A stretch of DNA of 11,547 nucleotides from Nitrososphaerales archaeon TH5895 (GTDB taxonomy: Archaea > Thermoproteota > Nitrososphaeria > Nitrososphaerales > Nitrososphaeraceae). A program made the translations under genes and the position numbers. Position 1 is the stretch's first letter. Each line of letters opens with the position of its first letter. The notes below the pieces were generated by a model, which was given only the letters and a program-made list of their open reading frames with translations, ran no database searches and was not told where the DNA came from. The stretch covers positions 1-11,547 of the forward strand of contig JAATVS010000218.1 of assembly GCA_014523695.1 (NCBI GenBank), in the 5' to 3' direction. This document shows positions 6,126 to 11,547 of the stretch, piece by piece.

Positions 6126-7598
6126 ATGAATGAACCTCTCAGGCATAGTGTTGTCCCCAGATCAAACCGAATCCCTGATGAATTAGAGCGCTTTGTTAAA
6201 CGCGATACTTATGCTCTTCTTATCAAGGGAAAGGCTGGTACTGGCAAAACAACTCTCTCATTGACTATTCTCAAAACCTTAGGTCAGGCAAGCAATTTTT
6301 TCTATATTTCTACAAGAGTATCTCCTAAGCAGCTCTTTACATACTATCCATGGTTGGAACATTTTGTTCAAGCAATAAAACCCCAACCCACCTCTAACCA
6401 TGAAGAGCAGGTGTACAAAATGTCCATGTTCGAAGATGCACGCCTTGATGAACCTGAATCGTTATTTGAGCGTATAACCAACGAGCTTATGGATGTTAAG
6501 GCTCCCATAATAATTATCGATAGCTGGGATGCTATAGCTTCATTTATGGATAAGGAGGCTAGGCTAAATAATGAACGAGTCCTGCAAACATGGCGTGAAA
6601 GGGCAGGTGCTAAACTGATCTTTATAAGCGAGGATACCTCGTACAGCACACTTGACTTTTTAGTTGATGGTATCGTGGAATTAGATCAATCTACATACGA
6701 TTCATGCAGATTGCGACAAATAAGAATGATCAAGTTAAGAGGAGTGAAAATATTAAACCAGATATATAATTTTTCGCTTAATAATAGCATCTTTACCAGC
6801 TTTCAAACTTACAAGCCTTCTGAATATGTTCTTAACAACCTAGTTTTACAAAACGACATACCTCGGCGAAAAGATAATTCGCTGAAGTCTTACTCTTTTG
6901 GAGGGCTTGGGCGGATTCGATCAGGATATCCCGAATTGGATGCAGTTATAGAAGGAGGGTTTCCCAGAAAGGGAATTGTGGTATTCAGATTTGATCCTAG
7001 TATCCACATGGCTGCGATAACAACCTTTCTTGCAAGAACAATATCCAATTTCATAAAAAGAAATAATCCAGTCCTTATCCAACCAATTAGCCATGCTATT
7101 CCGGAGACGATTATGGCGATTCTTAGATCCTATCTAGGATATTTCCCTGACAATAACATTTTCAGAACCTTGTGGTCTGACATCAAAGACTCAGAAATCG
7201 AGCAGAATATTGATCCTACCCAATATTCTCTCGTAAAGAACTCTCAGTATAGCTTCATCGAGAGGAGTATAGAAATGGCCCGAAAAAGATATCCGGAATC
7301 TTTGATGTTAAGTATCTTCAATTATGAATATTTGAAATCACTTGATAATGAGCTCAGGCAACACCAGACAAACGTACTGTCGTTTCTTAGGGAGAAGACA
7401 GATCTTTCTATTCTTGTGGGTACAACTAGCGAAGCGATCCATCTTCCTATAGAAGCTCAGGCAGATTTGAAATTTGATGTCAATCTAATTAACGGTAGCT
7501 TATTCTTACGACCTGTTTCACCGGTGGGACCCATCTTCGGACTGAGTACGAACAAAGTAAATGGAATTCCACGTACAAATCTTCGAGTTTTGGTATAG
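6126..7598 (+). CDS. KaiC/RecA-superfamily P-loop ATPase, GvpD-like, two tandem domains with the second degenerate
   Basis: A 490-residue soluble protein of the RecA/KaiC ATPase superfamily. Domain 1 (about 1-250) has a perfect Walker A, GKAGTGKT at 35-42, and a Walker B, IIIIDSWDAI with D132. Domain 2 starts near 258 with FGGLGRIRSGYPELDAVIEGGFPRKG, the pattern that opens KaiC domains (a TG..ELD...GG motif). At the place of Walker A it reads RFDPSIHMAA (288-297) with no GKT, so it probably does not hydrolyse ATP. The P-loop so near the N-terminus and the overall length resemble the archaeal GvpD family, whose haloarchaeal members repress gas-vesicle genes. No gas-vesicle structural gene is present here, so that role should not be carried over; a regulatory or signalling ATPase is the safest description. 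It begins with ATG after a palindrome-rich gap and appears to be a single-gene unit. Confidence 0.75.
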   Translation: MNEPLRHSVVPRSNRIPDELERFVKRDTYALLIKGKAGTGKTTLSLTILKTLGQASNFFYISTRVSPKQLFTYYPWLEHFVQAIKPQPTSNHEEQVYKMSMFEDARLDEPESLFERITNELMDVKAPIIIIDSWDAIASFMDKEARLNNERVLQTWRERAGAKLIFISEDTSYSTLDFLVDGIVELDQSTYDSCRLRQIRMIKLRGVKILNQIYNFSLNNSIFTSFQTYKPSEYVLNNLVLQNDIPRRKDNSLKSYSFGGLGRIRSGYPELDAVIEGGFPRKGIVVFRFDPSIHMAAITTFLARTISNFIKRNNPVLIQPISHAIPETIMAILRSYLGYFPDNNIFRTLWSDIKDSEIEQNIDPTQYSLVKNSQYSFIERSIEMARKRYPESLMLSIFNYEYLKSLDNELRQHQTNVLSFLREKTDLSILVGTTSEAIHLPIEAQADLKFDVNLINGSLFLRPVSPVGPIFGLSTNKVNGIPRTNLRVLV

Positions 7599-8010
7599 AA
7601 GTCATCTAGAACAGCTTCATTTTCTCTATATATACAAGGGGCAGACAACTCTCCGGTTGCCATGCCAATTGATTAGTTTATCGTGATCATAAATCTGTCC
7701 TTATACTCCGCTTGTCGATGCGAAAACTCAGTATCTTGGAGTCAAATGATTTGAATGAAATTATGTGGGAAATGTGATCTAGTGTTTAGGCATGTACCTT
7801 TTAGTTTTGAATGGAGGTCATTCTCTACAAGATTTGCTACTTTATTGTGTCGATTCTGTTAATTCTGTCAACGCAAACAATAATGGACTCAGGTCTCCAC
7901 TCTTGATTGTAACAGATTTGATCCCATTAAAGACTACTGCCAATTAGATACCCACTGAAATATCAGCAATATTTTTATTGGTCAGCTGGCAAGACGCTTC
8001 AATACGCTAA
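7599..8010. other. 412-nt intergenic stretch without a convincing gene
   Basis: No tRNA, rRNA or recognisable ncRNA was seen on either strand. A T-rich run at 7618-7626 shortly after the ATPase stop could serve as an archaeal terminator. An ATG-started frame at 7792-7947 would encode 51 residues beginning MYLLVLNGGHSLQDLLLYCV; it is poor in Lys and Glu, has no obvious ribosome site or TATA box at a proper distance, and resembles no family I know, so it is noted only as possible. A 19-residue frame at 7718-7777 is weaker still. The right end carries the probable promoter of the phosphatase gene. Confidence 0.5.
7972..7979 (+). promoter_or_regulatory. Probable TATA element of the PPP phosphatase gene
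   Basis: The AT-rich TTTTTATT, within AATATTTTTATTGG, lies about 36 nt before the TTG start at 8011, the same distance as the TATA box of lysS. It would place the transcription start near 8000 and leave a leader of about 10 nt. The match to the TATA consensus is only moderate. Confidence 0.4.
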
Positions 8011-8964
8011 TTGGTAAGGGGTCTAGAAGAAATTAGTGAGGATCTCCCTCTAATAGATTTCTGTAACACAATAGATGCCAGCACTAGAATTCTGAAGGAT
8101 CAAAATGCAACTGGACAGATCTCAGGAGGCAAAGTACTTGGGTCGTTGATAAAGTTAGACATACCTAAGAGGTTAGTAGTAGTCGGAGACATACATGGTG
8201 ATTATGGCGTTCTAAACACTATCTTGTCCAGGATAAGCTATGAACGGTATTTATCAGACGATCGTAACAAGCTTATCTTCTTGGGCGACTATATTGATAG
8301 GGGTCGAAGGTCTCCAGAAGTTTTGTATGCAGTATGTTTTCTTAAAGCCAGATTTCCCCAATCGGTAATCCTAATGCGTGGAAATCATGAGGCCCCCACA
8401 GAATTCCCATTTCCTTCTCATGATTTCCCCTATAGGATTATGGATTTGTTCGGCCACGATCAATCGATGTCCTTGTATTATCAAAAGATTTTGCCGCTCT
8501 TTCATGCTCTATGTCTATCTGTGGTGATCGAGAATTGTTTCATTATCGTGCATGGTGGCGTACCGGCTCAGGTACCCCAAGACAGGCCGAAGGCTATAGA
8601 AATTTTGGCTAATGCTCAGGCTAACCATATAACCGCCGAAACGATGGAAGAAATCCTCTGGAACGATCCACGAGATTCTATCTTCGACGACGGGCATTTT
8701 GAACGGTCCAGAAGAGGCATTGGTAAACATTTTGGTCGGTCAGTAAGCAGTACTTGGTTGAGAAGAATTAATGCCAAGGTGATCTTGAGGGGGCATGAGC
8801 CGTGTGAAGGATATAAAATCGATCACCAAGGATTGGTCTTTACAATTTTTTCCTGTAAAGAGTCATATCCAATGTCAAAGGCGGCCTATTTGGATATTGT
8901 TTCTGACGAAATGATTCGCTTAAGGAACGGGGATGATCTCCGGCAGCATATGCATTATTTATGA
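8011..8964 (+). CDS. PPP-family serine/threonine protein phosphatase (PP1/PP2A-like)
   Basis: A 317-residue metallophosphatase with every signature of the PPP family: GDIHGD (59-64), GDYIDRG (92-98), GNHE (124-127), HGGVP (H181) and RGHE (260-263). These supply the two-metal site and the catalytic His/Arg residues. LWNDPRD after the HGG motif recalls the LLWSDP of eukaryotic PP1/PP2A, so this is the eukaryote-like (PP1-arch) branch and not the diadenosine tetraphosphatase branch. It should remove phosphate from Ser/Thr of cytoplasmic proteins. An in-frame TAA directly precedes the TTG at 8011, making this the earliest possible start. That leaves about 52 residues before the catalytic core, and a later start is possible. 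The SAPNY-type loop near the C-terminus reads FSCKESY, a divergence. The gene converges on the TFB gene, stops separated by 9 nt. No kinase gene is adjacent, so partners are unknown. Confidence 0.9.
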   Translation: MVRGLEEISEDLPLIDFCNTIDASTRILKDQNATGQISGGKVLGSLIKLDIPKRLVVVGDIHGDYGVLNTILSRISYERYLSDDRNKLIFLGDYIDRGRRSPEVLYAVCFLKARFPQSVILMRGNHEAPTEFPFPSHDFPYRIMDLFGHDQSMSLYYQKILPLFHALCLSVVIENCFIIVHGGVPAQVPQDRPKAIEILANAQANHITAETMEEILWNDPRDSIFDDGHFERSRRGIGKHFGRSVSSTWLRRINAKVILRGHEPCEGYKIDHQGLVFTIFSCKESYPMSKAAYLDIVSDEMIRLRNGDDLRQHMHYL

Positions 8965-8973
8965 GTAGAATCG

Positions 8974-9921
8974 TTAGATACTAAGTGTGACCTTAATTTC
9001 TTTGCAGCGCTTCCTCAGAGATACTGTCGATATATCGGCGACTTGGCATATTTCAACCTGACGCAGAAATTCATTGCAATTCTGAGATGCAAGATAAATT
9101 ACGGCTCCTGCAAGGGCTCTTGGGTTCTTGCCAATAGATATCCGATTCTCTTGAACGTCTGAGTAGATACGCAAGGCTTCTCTCTTTGTTCTTTCGGAAA
9201 GACTTAGTCTATTTGCAATAAGTGTAACGTAGTCTGGTCCATGTAGAACTGGCACTTGCAGCGATAATTCCTTTAATATGAGTTTGTAATGAGTCATAAC
9301 GTCTTTCGTTGGAAGATTGCAAACTGTTGCGATGTCTGATATAGTCTTAGGCGTAGCTGTTTCTCGGCACGCTGCATAGAGCGCTGCTCCTACAAGCCCA
9401 AGAGTAGACCTTCCCTTTGCGAGCTTCTTCACAGCGGCTTTCCTATATATGTATGCCGCACTTTCGATTACAGCCTGGCTTAAATAAAGTTTATCACCAA
9501 AATTATTCAAGAATTTCAGTGCTTTTTCGAGGTTTCTAGAAATGGAATCATTTAATTGAGATCTGTTGTTCCAAGTCCTTAGCCTCTGCATTTTCACCTT
9601 TTGTGATGGCTCTAGTGCTTTGCCCCGCGCATCTGTATCACCTATTCCAATTAATGTGGATAAGCCTTTGTGATGCACCGCTAGAGATTCAGGCATTCCT
9701 GTCCTTGCCCTGTCGCTATAGCCTGTTCGAGCTGGAAAACTTCCTGAATGTTCGGAACTTGAGAGTTCGTCTGCGACGACACAACCACATGAGCTACAAA
9801 CAAACTCGTTTGATATCATATCAAAAATGACTGTGTAGCTTTGGCACTGATTGCAAAAAGCGGCATCCACATTGTCATTTAACTTACTTTCAGACGGCAC
9901 CAAAGTATCACAGGACTCCAT
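8974..9921 (-). CDS. tfb: Transcription initiation factor B (TFB)
   Basis: A 315-residue archaeal homologue of eukaryotic TFIIB, which binds the TBP-TATA complex and BRE and recruits RNA polymerase. An N-terminal tail of about 20 residues precedes the zinc ribbon (C23/C26 and C42/C45). The linker contains RARTGMPES and GLSTLIG (73-92). Two cyclin folds follow, about 115-205 and 215-310, with GRSTLGLVGAALYAACRE in the first and GKNPRALAGAVIYLAS in the second. The last helices, ISTVSLRKRCKEI, form the helix-turn-helix that reads BRE. The B-reader between ribbon and linker reads SSSEHSGSFPART and lacks the EWRAF-type motif usual in TFBs, and HHKGLST replaces the common HDKGLST. This suggests an alternative TFB paralogue in a genome with several, though only one is visible here. 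The ATG start is supported by a leaderless promoter. Confidence 0.95.
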   Translation of the reverse strand: MESCDTLVPSESKLNDNVDAAFCNQCQSYTVIFDMISNEFVCSSCGCVVADELSSSEHSGSFPARTGYSDRARTGMPESLAVHHKGLSTLIGIGDTDARGKALEPSQKVKMQRLRTWNNRSQLNDSISRNLEKALKFLNNFGDKLYLSQAVIESAAYIYRKAAVKKLAKGRSTLGLVGAALYAACRETATPKTISDIATVCNLPTKDVMTHYKLILKELSLQVPVLHGPDYVTLIANRLSLSERTKREALRIYSDVQENRISIGKNPRALAGAVIYLASQNCNEFLRQVEICQVADISTVSLRKRCKEIKVTLSI

Positions 9922-9941
9922 TCGGAAAAAAGCTCTAACGG

Positions 9942-9948
9942 TTTTTAT
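9942..9948 (-). promoter_or_regulatory. TATA box of the TFB gene, leaderless transcript
   Basis: Read on the minus strand, ATAAAAA is preceded by purine-rich AAGTATGG as a possible BRE. Its centre is about 24 nt before the A of the TFB start codon, so transcription should begin at or within a base or two of the ATG, giving a leaderless message. No ribosome-binding sequence is seen, which agrees. Confidence 0.6.
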
Positions 9949-10110
9949 CCATACTTTTTCTAGAAATCAGAAATACCTAATGAATAGTATATAATATCAT
10001 GATTTTCTTAGCGTGCTTAGACAGAACTTAGATATCCAAACTTGCGATTATACAGGATGCTCTTGTTGAAATTAATACAAGACAATTCTAGAAAAGATGT
10101 ACTCTTATTG

Positions 10111-10117
10111 CTTATAG
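10111..10117 (+). promoter_or_regulatory. Probable TATA box of the glycosyltransferase gene
   Basis: CTTATAG centred near 10114 lies about 22 nt before the TTG at 10136, the spacing expected for a leaderless archaeal transcript. A second AT-rich element, TAGTATATAATATC at 9985-9998, could drive a longer transcript from near 10017. The 214-nt gap between this gene and the divergent TFB gene holds no convincing coding sequence. Confidence 0.4.
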
Positions 10118-10135
10118 ATTATATGAGATGCAGAC

Positions 10136-11547
10136 TTGCAAGAGACTGTTTTAGCTGGATTGTTAACCTTTCTATGGTTAATTAATATACCAATTGCCGT
10201 CCTTGCCGTCTTGAGGTTTATAACTAACAACAGAGTATTCATAACATCTGACCTTAGGAGAATCAGAAATGATCCAGAGATCATATTTCAGATAACTACA
10301 AGATCTGCAACAAGAACCCCGGTAGTCAAGAGAGGAATACAATCCATACTCGAATCCTGCAGGAAGGTAGAATATAACAGATTCAAGATATCAGTCATAA
10401 CTGATGACCCTACCGATAATTCAGAACTTGATGGATACGGTTGTGAGGTAGTACTTGTACCTAAATCGTTCAAAACTTCTGCAATTAAGAAAGGAAGAGC
10501 ACTTCAATACGCGCTGCTTCATAGAAGATCCCAGGATGAAAACAAGAAGCAGATCTGGATCTATCACATGGATGATGAAAGCTTTGTTACAACTCAAACA
10601 ATTTTGTCCCTCTTAAAGTTCATACGGGATGGAAAAGGAGTGGCGTCTGAGGGGCCTATCTTCTACCCGCTTAAATTTGAAAGTGCCAATGTTCTAACTG
10701 CGCTAGCTGAGTCGATCCGACCGTTCACATGCTACGATTGTGTCTCGCAAATGACCAACAAAGTAGTTATCAAGACTCCACCGTTACATATGCATGGGAG
10801 TAATCTCCTTGTACGATCTGATGTGGAGGATAACATTGGCTGGAATTTTGGTCCAACACTAGCTGAGGATCAATTATTCGGCTACCTGGTATATGAAAAA
10901 TATGGTTCAAATTCTATGGGTTGGCATGGTGGAGTATTGCTTGAACAACCTCCTCTTAACATAAAGGACCATTTTATGCAGAGAAGAAGATGGGTTCTAG
11001 GAAGCCTCCAAAACGTTGACAAGTTTTCAACTATTCACAGAATGAAGCTTTCATATAAGCTTATGACATATTTCTTGGGGTTTGCTGCTGGTGTCCTATC
11101 AACAATTGTCTCCATTTATGTAAACCTGCCAATAGTACTATCGTTTCTGTCTTTTGGTGGTGTTGGCACTGGCAACGGCATTGCAACTGATACTATCGTG
11201 AGCTCTTTTATGGATAATCTCAACGTGGCATTCCAGCAATTTTATTCTAATTCTGCACTACATAATTGGACCACGGCAGGACCAATTGAGTTCGCCACAG
11301 GAGTTCTCCTTCTGTTTTCATCACTTATTTGGTTATTCTCATACCAGCTCGGCTTGTTTCAAAATCTTCGATTCAGCCAGATATCATTATCGAAAAAAAT
11401 TCTATTTCACTTTCAAACCCTATTCTTATGCCCGATTATAGGCCTCGTAGAAACATTTCCAGCTTTTTATTCGATTATAGAGTATACATTTAGAAACAAC
11501 CGAAACGAGGGAACACCAATCTACGACTTCTACGTCATAGACAAGTG
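10136..11547 (+). CDS. Membrane-bound family 2 glycosyltransferase, egghead-like, 3' end cut by the window
   Basis: An open frame of 470 codons that runs off the right edge. One hydrophobic helix is at the N-terminus (about 4-29, rich in Leu, Ala and Ile). A GT-A catalytic domain follows, with VVKRGIQSILESC near the start, the metal-binding acidic cluster HMDDES (D146, D147), the catalytic-type AEDQLF (E244, D245) and QRRRWVLG (282-289). After it come three or more hydrophobic stretches (about 310-345, 386-410 and 421-452), consistent with a processive or lipid-linked membrane enzyme. The order HMDDES, HMHGSNLLVR, AEDQLF, QRRRW resembles the animal egghead beta-1,4-mannosyltransferase and related microbial GT2 proteins. 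It likely builds a cell-surface glycan or glycolipid, but donor and acceptor cannot be read. The start is TTG at 10136: the frame is closed by TGA at 10124-10126, and no ATG occurs before the catalytic domain. TTG at 10160 is an alternative. Confidence 0.82.
   Translation, partial: MQETVLAGLLTFLWLINIPIAVLAVLRFITNNRVFITSDLRRIRNDPEIIFQITTRSATRTPVVKRGIQSILESCRKVEYNRFKISVITDDPTDNSELDGYGCEVVLVPKSFKTSAIKKGRALQYALLHRRSQDENKKQIWIYHMDDESFVTTQTILSLLKFIRDGKGVASEGPIFYPLKFESANVLTALAESIRPFTCYDCVSQMTNKVVIKTPPLHMHGSNLLVRSDVEDNIGWNFGPTLAEDQLFGYLVYEKYGSNSMGWHGGVLLEQPPLNIKDHFMQRRRWVLGSLQNVDKFSTIHRMKLSYKLMTYFLGFAAGVLSTIVSIYVNLPIVLSFLSFGGVGTGNGIATDTIVSSFMDNLNVAFQQFYSNSALHNWTTAGPIEFATGVLLLFSSLIWLFSYQLGLFQNLRFSQISLSKKILFHFQTLFLCPIIGLVETFPAFYSIIEYTFRNNRNEGTPIYDFYVIDK

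Noticed and set aside
7809..7823. Short hairpin GAATG-GAGGT-CATTC
   Set aside because: Only a 5-bp stem with no T-run after it; expected by chance in a gap of this size.
7599..8010. tRNA, C/D-box RNA or CRISPR in the longest gap
   Set aside because: No cloverleaf with a TTCRA-type loop, no paired C and D boxes, and no spaced repeats were found on either strand by eye.
8974..9921. Plus-strand frame at 9603-9830 and other frames antisense to real genes
   Set aside because: These are shadows of TFB or other conserved genes and show no family motifs.
10057..10185. 42-residue ATG-started frame (MLLLKLIQDNSRKDV...) before the glycosyltransferase
   Set aside because: It overlaps the glycosyltransferase start by about 50 nt in another frame, resembles no known family, and has no supporting ribosome site.

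Overview
The window is archaeal, most likely from a member of the Nitrososphaeria (Thaumarchaeota). Three things place it in Archaea: a transcription factor B gene, a diphthine synthase (archaea and eukaryotes only), and the LysW carrier-protein route to lysine, together with TATA-type promoters lying 22-36 nt upstream of start codons. The phylum-level guess rests on the combination of genes and a moderately AT-rich composition. It is inference, not something a single marker proves.

Positions 1-4891 hold a lysine (possibly also ornithine/arginine) block: the 3' part of a class III aminotransferase (LysJ), an Lrp/AsnC regulator, then after a promoter-bearing gap homocitrate synthase (LysS), the small carrier LysW, the ATP-grasp ligase LysX and the carboxypeptidase LysK. 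LysS makes homocitrate, which other enzymes turn into alpha-aminoadipate. LysX attaches that to the C-terminus of LysW, LysZ and LysY (not in this window) reduce it, LysJ aminates it, and LysK releases lysine. The four genes from lysS to lysK are packed tightly (gaps of 5 nt, a 4-nt overlap, 2 nt) and are probably one transcript. The carrier here ends in Gln rather than the Glu to which the substrate is normally linked; this is the most unexpected detail of the window.

Positions 4927-5997 encode diphthine synthase fused to a C-terminal DUF357-like helical domain. After a 128-nt gap with palindromes comes a 490-residue KaiC/GvpD-type P-loop ATPase with one intact and one degenerate ATPase domain (6126-7598). 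A 412-nt gap without a convincing gene follows. Then come a eukaryote-like PPP-family protein phosphatase (8011-8964, plus strand) and a transcription factor B with a divergent B-reader (8974-9921, minus strand). These two genes converge with only 9 nt between their stops.

From 10136 to the right edge runs a membrane-bound family 2 glycosyltransferase resembling the egghead type, open at its 3' end. It is transcribed divergently from the TFB gene. Six of the ten genes have a visible start outside the usual ATG (TTG or GTG), three of the ten start with ATG on the plus strand or minus strand with clear support plus Dph5, and the aminotransferase start is outside the window if counted with them. 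TATA boxes are visible at several operon heads. No tRNA, rRNA, CRISPR array, insertion sequence or integrase gene was seen.
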